Source: CAZYWA01 sp964650975 [NCBI: uncultured bacterium] (lineage in GTDB: Bacteria > JADJOY01). Taken from it: a stretch of 7,382 nt of DNA. This document shows, piece after piece, positions 1 to 7,003 of the stretch (the first letter of the stretch is position 1; each line of letters starts with the position of its first letter). The notes under the pieces are model-generated. The model was not told where the DNA came from, searched no databases, and saw only the letters and a program-made list of their open reading frames with translations. The position numbers and the translations under genes are program-made. Location: assembly GCA_964650975.1 (NCBI GenBank), contig CAZYWA010000416.1, positions 1 to 7,382 on the forward strand. The letters are read 5' to 3'.

Positions 1-1071
1 TTCCATCCAGACCCGGGAGCGGACCATATCGTTGAACTGCGCAGCCACCTCGACGATTTCGGACGGGCCGTCCCCCAGCACCTGGGTTGTCAGATCGCCC
101 GCCGCCACTTGGGATGCCGCGAGCGCCAGCCCGCGAATGGGACGCTCGATCCGGCGACCGAGCAGCACGGCAGCCGCGGACGCGAGGCTGACGCTCGCCA
201 GACTCGCGAGCAAGCCGCGCGCGGCCGTGGCACGAAGCGGCGCCAACGCGCCGGCTGCCGACACCGATGCATAGACGTGCCACGGTGTTCCCTCGATTTC
301 GACCGAGCCGTAGATCCGCTGAACGCCGTCCGGCCCGCGTGCTTCGCCCCGATCGGTCCGTTGACTCAAGATCCGCCGCACCACTTCGCTCGTGGCGATG
401 TTTTGTCCGACCCATCGTTGGCAGTCGCTCGACCGGGCGACGACGGTTCCCCCGTCGTCCACGATCGTGATGTGCCCTCCCGGGGGGAGCGACACGTCCA
501 CGAGGGCCGTTTGGAGCTGTGCGACGTCGATAGCGATCGCGATGACGCCACGCCCGGATCCCGGCGATCGCGCAAACGAAGCGGCAAGCACCGAAGTCCA
601 CCGACGGGTATTGGGATCGACGACCGAGTCGACCGTCGGGTCACCCACCGCAAAGCCGCCCGGATCGGTCGCGGTCCGGAACCAGGGGCGGTCGGCCAGA
701 GAGCTCGGAGCCGAACGTCCATCCTGGCGCGCACTGCAGACGATGTGGCCCGCTTCATCGAGTACGAAGAGGTTCAGCGACCGCCGGTCGAGCCCCACCC
801 ACTCGCCTAGGATCGGATCGCACCGACTGGGGTCGAGCGCTCGGACGAGGGGGCGCTCCGAAAGACGAAGAAGCGTGGCCCGGGTTTCCCGGATCAGCTG
901 TTCGACATGGTTTGAGGACAGCTCCGCCAGATTGAGCGCTGACTGACGTGCGGTACGTGCGCGGGCTAGGCCTTCGACCGAATAGGACCATCCAAGCACC
1001 ACCACCAGGGGGGTCGCCGCGGCAACCACCAAGAAGGCGAGCTGGTAGCGAATGGGACTTCTCCGCCACAC
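1..1071 (-). CDS. Membrane sensor protein, dCache-like domain plus HAMP (3' end outside window)
   Basis: I read this frame directly from the minus strand. It has 357 codons and runs off the left edge. The start chosen is the GTG at 1069-1071: an in-frame stop lies at 1132-1134, no ATG lies between, and GAGG sits about 6 bases upstream of the GTG. Order of parts: TM helix at about residues 9-30 (LAFLVVAAATPLVVVLGW), an extracytoplasmic domain at about 32-275 of the dCache type (LNLFVLDEAGHIVCSA, LADRPWFR, GFAVGDPTVDS, GVIAIAIDV), a second TM helix at about 283-302, and a HAMP domain to the edge (RRIERPIRGLALAASQVAAG, then AAQFNDMV). Such proteins sense a small extracellular ligand and signal through HAMP to a cytoplasmic output. 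The output domain is missing here, so histidine kinase, diguanylate cyclase and chemoreceptor all remain possible. The gene looks intact as far as it is visible. It is separated from the next gene by 176 bases, in which I see no clear promoter. Confidence 0.88.
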   Translation of the reverse strand, partial: MWRRSPIRYQLAFLVVAAATPLVVVLGWSYSVEGLARARTARQSALNLAELSSNHVEQLIRETRATLLRLSERPLVRALDPSRCDPILGEWVGLDRRSLNLFVLDEAGHIVCSARQDGRSAPSSLADRPWFRTATDPGGFAVGDPTVDSVVDPNTRRWTSVLAASFARSPGSGRGVIAIAIDVAQLQTALVDVSLPPGGHITIVDDGGTVVARSSDCQRWVGQNIATSEVVRRILSQRTDRGEARGPDGVQRIYGSVEIEGTPWHVYASVSAAGALAPLRATAARGLLASLASVSLASAAAVLLGRRIERPIRGLALAASQVAAGDLTTQVLGDGPSEIVEVAAQFNDMVRSRVWME

Positions 1072-1247
1072 GCCTACCTCGCCACCCCGGGTCGCGATTT
1101 CGATCCGTGCCGAGGAATCGCCCCCGGACCGTCAAGGGCCACACGTCGAGGGGTAGGAGCGCGAGTGCCCGCGGATCCGTGCCGGCTCAAGCGAAGAACC
1201 AAGGCGACCGTCTCGCGATTGTGGGTTCGCGATGAATTCGGGCCGGC

Positions 1248-1598
1248 TTACGGCAAGCAGTGATTCGCTGGATCGTTCGGACAAGGATCGCACGCATCAC
1301 CGATGAAGTCCCCGTCCACATCCGACTGCGAGGGATTGGCGACCGTCAGGCAGTTATCGCAGAGGTCCCCGACGCCATCGCGGTCTGCATCGGCTTGGTC
1401 CGGGTTGGGAACCACCAGACAGTTATCCACGGCGTCACAGATGCCGTCGCCGTCCGTGTCTACACAGGAAGCCACTGCCATCAGCGGTGTGATTAGCAAC
1501 CCGATGGAAATGAGCGCAAGCAGGCAGAAGCCCAAGCAATGGGCGCGGCGCTCGATTGGCAACCGAGACAACGCCACTTCACGCTCGATGATGCTCAC
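1248..1598 (-). CDS. Small exported thrombospondin type 3 repeat protein, possible lipoprotein
   Basis: The protein has 116 residues from the GTG at 1596-1598, chosen because GAGGG lies 7 bases upstream; the frame is open further, to a GTG at 1667, but that start has a poorly spaced ribosome site. Residues 1-20 are charged, 21-43 form a hydrophobic signal segment, and the sequence VASC (42-45) fits both a lipobox with Cys45 as the lipidated residue and a signal peptidase I site (AVA). The mature part consists almost entirely of type 3 repeats: [14 protein letters not shown], then [19 protein letters not shown], then [19 protein letters not shown]. In this family the Asp-rich loops bind calcium and the cysteines form disulfides, usually at the cell surface. 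Here there is no other domain, so the protein looks like a bare stub of a larger surface protein. Partner and role are unknown. The repeat identification is firm; the start and the lipid attachment are less sure. Confidence 0.8.
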   Translation of the reverse strand: MSIIEREVALSRLPIERRAHCLGFCLLALISIGLLITPLMAVASCVDTDGDGICDAVDNCLVVPNPDQADADRDGVGDLCDNCLTVANPSQSDVDGDFIGDACDPCPNDPANHCLP

Positions 1599-1673
1599 GT
1601 TCCGCCCTCTCGCGCGAGGTCGTCCGCGCCGGCTCGCAGCCCTCATCACCCGCCACGTAAACTGCACCCTCTC

Positions 1674-1700
1674 TTACGAGAAACTCTCTAACGCTCGTAA
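1674..1700. repeat. Inverted repeat, 7-base arms with 13-base spacer
   Basis: The arms ttacgag (1674-1680) and ctcgtaa (1694-1700) are perfect reverse complements. A smaller palindrome, gaga-aac-tctc, overlaps the left arm. The repeat lies 76-102 bases upstream of the start of the minus-strand type 3 repeat gene, so it could be an operator or part of its leader. Its function is inferred from position only. Confidence 0.3.
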
Positions 1701-1871
1701 CACGCGTTGGGCGCTTGGCGCAAGCGGATCATCCCAACCCGCGAGGACGCAAACTCAACCTGGCGATCGCGCCCGCCGTGTGCACTTGGGGAGCGACGGC
1801 GATTGGAGTGAGGACGAGGGAAGAGGTTTTCAGCACCCCATTTCGCCATTTCTCCGCTTGAACTCGTTCCC

Positions 1872-2066
1872 GTGCCGATGGCACCTCATTCTCAGCATGA
1901 GCACCTCACTGGTTCACTTGAGGTCAACGAGACAGGTTCGGCATCCCCTGCCTTCCACACGCCGCAGGTCGAAGCCGAACATCAATCCGGGAAGACCGAA
2001 ATCCCGGGAAACGGGAAGGACGACGACTGCAATCCGGCGACACCCGGAGGTTGCTCGCAGCCGTAG
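1872..2066 (+). pseudogene. Remnant of a MopE-type metal-binding repeat protein (3' end, frameshifted)
   Basis: The last codons of this plus-strand frame read KTEIPGNGKDDDCNPATPGGC before a TAG at 2064-2066. That is a textbook C-terminal MopE-like motif, found at the ends of secreted proteins of Myxococcota and relatives. In intact proteins the motif is preceded by 'NPG'. Here NINPG is encoded just upstream, but in the next frame (1978-1992), so one missing base near 1992 has broken the gene. Upstream of this the sequence does not look like a MopE repeat in any frame, and the open frame has no ribosome site before its GTG (1872) or ATG (1878). I read it as the decayed tail of a larger gene. 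An expressed 64-residue orphan is less likely. The motif itself is the only recognisable part; the earlier residues of the frame may be non-coding. Confidence 0.5.
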
Positions 2067-2088
2067 CGTCCTCACCTTCGGTCGAAGT

Positions 2089-2125
2089 CCAGCTTGACCG
2101 GTACGTCCGCTGGTTTTTCTCTTCT
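2089..2125 (+). terminator. Probable rho-independent terminator after the MopE remnant
   Basis: The arms ccagc (2089-2093) and gctgg (2109-2113) enclose a second pairing, gac (2096-2098) with gtc (2105-2107), giving an interrupted 8-pair hairpin. It is followed at once by ttttt and then ctcttct. It lies 22 bases past the TAG of the remnant and on the same strand, where a terminator of the original gene would be expected. A tiny hairpin (cttcg-gt-cgaag, 2076-2087) precedes it. Confidence 0.45.
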
Positions 2126-2151
2126 CCGCCCAAAGGGACGGCTCCGCGGTG

Positions 2152-2336
2152 GTTCGGGGGATCCCGGGCGCCTCCGAACTCCAGCGGCCGAGCTGGTTGT
2201 CGCCACATCTTGCACGGCGAGCAGGAGGGGGGCCGATGGTAGCCGAGGGCGGGCTGGTTCGCCCTAGGAACTTACCGACCCTCCGACACGCCCCCCCAAG
2301 GAGTCTGAACACAGACGGCGTGTCCACGACTTGGAC
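2152..2336. other. Hairpin-rich intergenic stretch, candidate structured RNA
   Basis: This stretch has no credible gene but several consecutive hairpins: gttcggggg/cctccgaac (2152-2160 with 2171-2179, nine pairs if one G-U is allowed on the plus strand); ccagc/gctgg (2181-2185 with 2192-2196); agggcg/cgccct (2246-2251 with 2260-2265); a nested element at 2285-2324; and gtcca/tggac (2322-2326 with 2332-2336), which shares three bases with the preceding element. It lies downstream of the cas12b-like gene, where type V-B loci often carry the array or tracrRNA. I cannot tell which strand, if any, is transcribed. GC-rich DNA gives short hairpins by chance, so only the nested element is individually notable. 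Confidence 0.3.
2285..2324. repeat. Nested inverted repeat, 13 pairs with a one-sided 10-base bulge
   Basis: The outer arms gacacgcc (2285-2292) and ggcgtgtc (2317-2324) pair perfectly. Inside, gtctg (2303-2307) pairs with cagac (2312-2316) around the loop aaca. The 3' strand is continuous over 13 bases, while the 5' strand carries a 10-base bulge (cccccaagga). The shape resembles a structured RNA more than a terminator, since no T run follows on either strand. Confidence 0.4.
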
Positions 2337-2660
2337 GTGAGCAGGTCACCCCGCTTCACGCGACCGAGCCGTGCCGCGGTGCGAGAACCATCGAAGGTAG
2401 AGACACTTGCCGCGGCGATGCGCCGTCGCTTGGACGGCGAAGCCACCTTACATCGGATCAAGGTTCGTTCGCGCGACCCCGGGCGCCCCGTACTGCAAGC
2501 GGACGCCCGAGGGATCGTCGAACCCGTCCGCACAAACCTAGAGAACCTGGGCACGCGTGCCCGCGAGCACATGTCGCTCGGTCTCGATCGTCACACGGCA
2601 ATCCGCTCGCATTGTGGCGCGGTCACCACCAGGCGTACCCCAGGCCAGGGTGATCGACCG
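2337..2660. other. Non-coding stretch just past the cas12b-like stop codon
   Basis: I see no credible gene here. It contains a 7-pair hairpin cgccgtc-gcttg-gacggcg (2421-2439) and a perfect 14-base palindrome gggcacgcgtgccc (2549-2562), about 100 bases past the stop of the cas12b-like gene. Neither is followed by a T run in the minus-strand direction, so neither is a convincing terminator. I found no spaced direct repeats here by eye. Confidence 0.4.
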
Positions 2661-5600
2661 TCACGAAGGCGTCCGCATCGCAACCTCGGAAGGCTCCCCC
2701 GCACCAAGGGTACCGCGGAGGTCTGCCGGAAGTCCCTCACGCAACCGATCGAGCACACGAGCCGCCACGCGGCGCTGCCACGCACCGAAGGGCAACCACC
2801 CCACTTCGTCGAGAGAGGCCTTCGGCGCCGCACGCCACAGAACCAGCTTGGCGTCGGTCAACGGTGTTGCGAGCCGACTTCGCCGACGGAGCGAACGGGG
2901 ACGCAGCGGAAGGCCCGGCGTCTCCCCGGAAGCGATCGACCACGTTTCGAGCCACGTCGCTCCGTGAGCTCGCTCGCAGTCGACGATGCGCCGACCGGTG
3001 AGGTCGAGGGTCGTTGGAATCGAGATCCAGCCGCCGGGCCAATCCGGGTCCGTCAGCACCCGCACCGCGAGATCAGACGCAGCATGGAGATCGGCGCTCC
3101 CACGGTAACCCTCGGCGTCGAGAACCCAGGCCCCGGAAGCGTCCGGTATCCAAATCGGCGCCAGCCGGCGGCGATCGTCGCTCGGAAGCGCCGCGAGCGC
3201 GTCCGCCACGCTGACGCAATAGAGATCGCGCGGGTCCGGCTCGGCGGCCGCTGCGCGGGCCCTCATCAGTCGGTGGCGTGCCTCCGCAAGTCGGTCGGAC
3301 CAGTAGCTGCGGTGCGCCAAGAACGCGGCCGGGCTCACGGCCGAGCAGCGCAGCGCGGGCTCGGCCGTCCGCGAGTTCCAACGCGCGGGCCCGAGCTCCG
3401 GGAACCACCGCAATTGAATCCCGTGCAGGTTGCACGCTTCCCAGACCTTTCCCCGAAGCCCGGACGCGGCTTGCAAACTGAGGCGGCGGTTGAACCGCCG
3501 CGGCTCACACTGATCCGGTGCGTCCGAGCTGCGGTCGACGAGAACCACCACCGGGCAGGGTGCCGTCCGGTGCTCATGGCGCCGATCGAACCCGAGCGCT
3601 CGCGAGACCAACTCACTCGCCAGCGCTCGCTCGCGGGCCTTCCGGAGTCGCACCGCGGCGGCTCGGATCCGAGCCCCTCGACGACTCGCACCCTCGCCCG
3701 CACCCGGGATCCCAGCACGGAGGTCCTCCGGGCGCGGCCGCATCGAAAAGCGACCATCCAATCGCCAGAGCCGCCGCATCGTCTCGATCCGGCGCAGGGA
3801 GAGACCTCCGACGTCCCGGATCTCGGGCGCACGAGACCGAGGGAGAATCCACCGACGCAGCCACCGCAGATATCCAGGCCATTCGGCGTCCTCCCGATAC
3901 CATCGGTCCCGCCACCACCGAGCGAGTGCCGACCGGGTCCCGGCTTCATGGGGGTCGGTCAGATGACGCGCGACACCAGCCAATCTCTCTTCGAAACGGC
4001 GGCGCGACTCGGCTCGGGTGGCTGGCCGGTCGTCAGCCGCCTCGCCCGAAGCCCATGCACCAAGTGGCTCGATTCGGTGCGACCACGCCGCACGCGCCTC
4101 CTCATCGATCCACCGTTCGTCGACCACGCGTTCATACCAACGAGTGAGGCCTGCCACCACACGCTCCGCCCCCACCTGAGCCGACACTTCGTCAACCGCC
4201 TCGAGAGACCGAGGGATCTGTCGCTCGCCTGATGGGAGTGCCACCTCGTCCGCGAGGCCGAAGGCGATCCGAGCACTGTCGCCGTGACGACGGAGCGCCT
4301 CCTCGGCACGGCGAAGAGCATGCGCCATCAGTTCTGCAACCGAGCGGCGCGGAACGACCGGCGACCGGAAGCCAACCGCCTGCGTGAAGTCCCGAACTGC
4401 CGCGAGCTCCGCAGGACTTGCTTTGCGCACGTCGCGCTTGGGATCGTCGCCGGGTAACCGAATCACAAACTCTCGCTCGAGTCGGGCCCACGGCGCCGGA
4501 TGAGGCGAGCCGTCGGGCAACCGATCCGCCCCAACGCGGCGCAGCACCACCTTTCGACCTTCGTGCTCGTGGGACCCGTGGAATGCGTCGCCGGTCGGCG
4601 CCTGGACACCCGCGCGGCGGCAGAGATCGTCCAAGTCGGCTGGTGCGAGCGCTTCCCAGACCGCGCACGCGAGTGTGCCGTCTCGCCGCAGGTGCGCCGC
4701 GAGAACACGAAGACCGGGCAGGCGACTCAGTAGCAAACGCGCCTGACCGCGGCGCCTCTGGTTCACCGCCGCATGCGGCAAGTGGGTCGGGTCGGCGCTC
4801 AGGCCGTGCGGGAGGGCGTACCGCATCCACGGGCCGTCGGGGGTGAGCTCGACCGACAAATCGAGACGCCACACGAGACGATCCCGCATCCCGCGCGCCG
4901 TGTCGTCCCACCTCCCTCCCAATGCTTCGACGCAGCGACCCATCCGTGCCAGCGCCGACCGAGGTGCCATGAGCCGCGCGGGCCAGATCGCTCGATCGAA
5001 CAGCCCGACGACGTCGACCACATCCGCATCGGTCGCACCGCTGGCGGCTCGGCCAAGACGCGTGACGCGAGGAACAGGAACCGCGGCGGCGTTCGCGGGT
5101 GACCCCGAGAGCAGTTCGCGCGCCACTCGCTTCGACTGCCAGCGCAGCGGTGTTCGTACCACGTCCACACCGTTCCAGAGACCGAGCGCCAGCGCTTGCG
5201 GGTCGGACAGCCATTGCGCGGGCGCCGACGCCTCAGAACGTGGCCTCGCTGACCGCGCCGGTTTCCTTTGCGTGTCGCGTTGCCTTCGGTGGATCGCGAA
5301 TTCGATCTTCCACCGCGATCTCCCAAAGTCGACGAACACGGGGTGGAAGAAGGGATCCGGATGGACGTACACCGGAGCCTTGCACCGCCGAGCCCGAGCC
5401 GCCGCATCTCGCGCGGCCACGTAGCTCTCGAGCACAGCCGCACTCGTACCCTCTTTCCCGCGCCACACACTCTCGGCACCCTCCTCCGCGAGCGATTCGA
5501 AGAGGAAGTGGTCGCCATACTTTCGAATCGCGGGATCCGACTGGCCGGCGCGGACGACGCGGACGCGGTCTCCGACCGAGCGGCACCCGGGTCTCGCCCA

Positions 5601-6947
5601 CGCGGTCACGATCTCGCGCCAACCACCCAGCGCACGGGGGCGGATTTCGTGCTCATCGAGGACGCCCAGGTCACACCCGCGCCGGAGCCGATACGCGTCG
5701 AGCCAGGCAGAGGCAGACGCTGGAATCGGCACGCGGGGCAAATGGGCGATCCACGCGGAACGATCGCGCTCGGCACGCTTCACCTTTGTGTGATGGGCGG
5801 CCAGTCGCCGCGCCGCGAGATCGAAGATCACCACATACGGGTTGAGCCGCGACGGCGTCCGCGCTCCTCGCTTCCACCGGTAGGGGATGCCACAGGCGGC
5901 TTCGACATGCGCGAGCAGTGCATCGGCTGTAGCGCGGTGGCCCTTCCGGTCGCATTTCTCGCGGCAGGACTGGGCGTCGAGCACGGCGCGAAGCGCCAGC
6001 CGATCGAGATCGTCGCGTTCGATGACCGGGAGGCTCGCGAGGCGCGGAATCTCCTGCCGCTGGGTCGCGCTGCGATGGTTGCCGGCGAGGAGAATCGTCC
6101 GAACCGCGTCCGGTGTCGCGTCGACTCCCAGCGCCGAGGTCAGTTGGCTCATCGCTTCCTGCCCGTCGACGCCGGGTGCCGCCTGCTCAGCCCACTGCGC
6201 GATCCGAGCGTACCGATCGGCAAGCCGCGCGAAGTCGACACCAGGCCCCGTTCCGAACCGTGCGCTGAGCCACGCCCTCGCCTTCTGCACCAAGGCCGGC
6301 TCGCCGCGCAGTTCAACGTGGCCCTCCTCGTTGGCCGCCGGTGCGAAGTAGCCGTCGACGCCGCCAAACACCCAGCCGACAAGGTCCCACACGTCGGCGG
6401 CAGAGATCGGCGACTCCTGGAAAAGGTCTGCGAACGCGGCGGCTCGATTGACCCAGCACCCGTCCCGCCGAATCTCTGCCGTGAGCGCGGGGCGACAATC
6501 CGAGAGCCAGCTCGCGACCTCCGGCGCTCCCACACCGCGGGCCACGAGGATGCGCTCGAGCACGTGGAGGGTCTGCCACGACGAAGCTCGATTCGTTGTT
6601 GCTGCCCGTACGTGCGCGACGATGTACCGAGCGGGAGCGCCACGGGCATCCTCCACCGTGAGCCACGAGCGGGCAACCAGCACCCGGCGACGCGCGCGCT
6701 CGGTGGAGTCCGGGTATTCCGAGAGGCGAGGATCGATCCCGCCGCGCAGCGTGAGCCACCGCTCCGCCAGCGCCCGCGTACCCCGGTTCACGGCCTCGTG
6801 CGTCTGCCACGCGGCACGTCGCCAGGCAGGATCTGCCGAGACGCCGTCAACCGGTGCGGCAGTGTCTGGACCGTCGCACAGACGGACCGAATAGGCCCGT
6901 CGTACGGGTTGAACGGCGCGCTCGCGCGCAAGGTCACTCGCTCGCAA
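2661..6947 (-). CDS. cas12b: Cas12b-like type V CRISPR effector with disrupted RuvC active site
   Basis: The protein has 1428 residues, longer than Alicyclobacillus Cas12b (1129). The start is the TTG at 6945-6947: a stop lies two codons upstream (6951-6953), and no ATG or GTG lies between the TTG and the conserved N-terminus. GGTGG about 10 bases before it is a weak ribosome site. Landmarks in order: AYSVRL (18-23); WRRAAWQTHEAVNRG (42-56) and LTLRGG (65-70), the Cas12b N-terminal strand and helix; WLSARFGTG (226-234); HPVFVDFGRSRW (535-546); LPGLRVLAAHL (743-753) at RuvC-I; LEREFVIRLPGD (823-834); GGLSLRRIE (1047-1055); PVVVLVDRSS (1132-1141) at RuvC-II with NSRTAEPALRC (1191-1201); ADLHAA (1285-1290) and DPDWPGGW (1300-1307) at RuvC-III. 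Cas12b normally binds crRNA plus tracrRNA and cuts target DNA with RuvC. Here the triad is H752, D1138 and D1286 instead of Asp, Glu, Asp, so cutting is probably lost. A basic stretch at 554-572 looks like an inserted linker. No cas1, cas2, cas4 or array is present. Family assignment is firm by motif order; the function is inferred. Confidence 0.82.
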   Translation of the reverse strand: MRASDLARERAVQPVRRAYSVRLCDGPDTAAPVDGVSADPAWRRAAWQTHEAVNRGTRALAERWLTLRGGIDPRLSEYPDSTERARRRVLVARSWLTVEDARGAPARYIVAHVRAATTNRASSWQTLHVLERILVARGVGAPEVASWLSDCRPALTAEIRRDGCWVNRAAAFADLFQESPISAADVWDLVGWVFGGVDGYFAPAANEEGHVELRGEPALVQKARAWLSARFGTGPGVDFARLADRYARIAQWAEQAAPGVDGQEAMSQLTSALGVDATPDAVRTILLAGNHRSATQRQEIPRLASLPVIERDDLDRLALRAVLDAQSCREKCDRKGHRATADALLAHVEAACGIPYRWKRGARTPSRLNPYVVIFDLAARRLAAHHTKVKRAERDRSAWIAHLPRVPIPASASAWLDAYRLRRGCDLGVLDEHEIRPRALGGWREIVTAWARPGCRSVGDRVRVVRAGQSDPAIRKYGDHFLFESLAEEGAESVWRGKEGTSAAVLESYVAARDAAARARRCKAPVYVHPDPFFHPVFVDFGRSRWKIEFAIHRRQRDTQRKPARSARPRSEASAPAQWLSDPQALALGLWNGVDVVRTPLRWQSKRVARELLSGSPANAAAVPVPRVTRLGRAASGATDADVVDVVGLFDRAIWPARLMAPRSALARMGRCVEALGGRWDDTARGMRDRLVWRLDLSVELTPDGPWMRYALPHGLSADPTHLPHAAVNQRRRGQARLLLSRLPGLRVLAAHLRRDGTLACAVWEALAPADLDDLCRRAGVQAPTGDAFHGSHEHEGRKVVLRRVGADRLPDGSPHPAPWARLEREFVIRLPGDDPKRDVRKASPAELAAVRDFTQAVGFRSPVVPRRSVAELMAHALRRAEEALRRHGDSARIAFGLADEVALPSGERQIPRSLEAVDEVSAQVGAERVVAGLTRWYERVVDERWIDEEARAAWSHRIEPLGAWASGEAADDRPATRAESRRRFEERLAGVARHLTDPHEAGTRSALARWWRDRWYREDAEWPGYLRWLRRWILPRSRAPEIRDVGGLSLRRIETMRRLWRLDGRFSMRPRPEDLRAGIPGAGEGASRRGARIRAAAVRLRKARERALASELVSRALGFDRRHEHRTAPCPVVVLVDRSSDAPDQCEPRRFNRRLSLQAASGLRGKVWEACNLHGIQLRWFPELGPARWNSRTAEPALRCSAVSPAAFLAHRSYWSDRLAEARHRLMRARAAAAEPDPRDLYCVSVADALAALPSDDRRRLAPIWIPDASGAWVLDAEGYRGSADLHAASDLAVRVLTDPDWPGGWISIPTTLDLTGRRIVDCERAHGATWLETWSIASGETPGLPLRPRSLRRRSRLATPLTDAKLVLWRAAPKASLDEVGWLPFGAWQRRVAARVLDRLREGLPADLRGTLGAGEPSEVAMRTPS

Positions 6948-6964
6948 CCGCTACCACCAACAGG

Positions 6965-6985
6965 GCCGCATTCGCGGCAAATGCG
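6965..6985 (-). promoter_or_regulatory. Overlapping inverted repeats in the leader of the cas12b-like gene
   Basis: Two alternative pairings share the same bases: gccgc (6965-6969) with gcggc (6974-6978), and cgcatt (6967-6972) with aatgcg (6980-6985). They cannot form together. They sit 18-38 bases upstream of the TTG start, inside a gap of only 56 bases between the gene and the SRAP remnant. An operator or a switching leader hairpin are both possible. I could not place a clear -10/-35 promoter here. Confidence 0.25.
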
Positions 6986-7003
6986 TTCGCACGCCGGACG
7001 TAC

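Noticed and set aside
109-946. Plus-strand open frames over the sensor gene
   Set aside because: The minus strand here encodes a clear TM-dCache-TM-HAMP protein; the plus-strand translations are Arg/Ser-rich with no motif.
755-1144. Minus-strand open frame starting at 1144
   Set aside because: Its frame is not the one that yields the HAMP and dCache motifs, and its composition is Arg/Gly/Pro-rich shadow.
1290-1480. DNA tandem repeat
   Set aside because: The partial repetition (for example cagttatc twice) is explained by the protein-level type 3 repeats of the gene.
2500-2530. tRNA T-arm-like sequence (GGGTTCGACGATCCC on the minus strand)
   Set aside because: The spacing does not fit a T-arm and no acceptor or anticodon arm accompanies it.
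2549-2562. Terminator of the cas12b-like gene
   Set aside because: It is a perfect 14-base palindrome, but it has no loop and no T run on the minus strand.
1668-2660. CRISPR array
   Set aside because: No direct repeat of 25-40 bases recurs at regular spacing. The repeated ccagc...gctgg arms (2089 and 2181) are only 5 bases each.
3222-3260. RuvC-III motif at VSVADALAAL (residues 1245-1254)
   Set aside because: It resembles ADLNAA loosely, but the better match in the right place is ADLHAA at 1285-1290, followed by DPDWPGGW.
2331-4232. Long plus-strand open frame (633 codons)
   Set aside because: It lies mostly antisense to the cas12b-like gene, is rich in Arg, Pro and Gly, and shows no domain. 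It is a GC-driven shadow of the minus-strand gene.
4192-5214. Minus-strand open frame of 340 codons inside the cas12b-like gene
   Set aside because: It is out of frame with the conserved Cas12b landmarks that cover the same bases.
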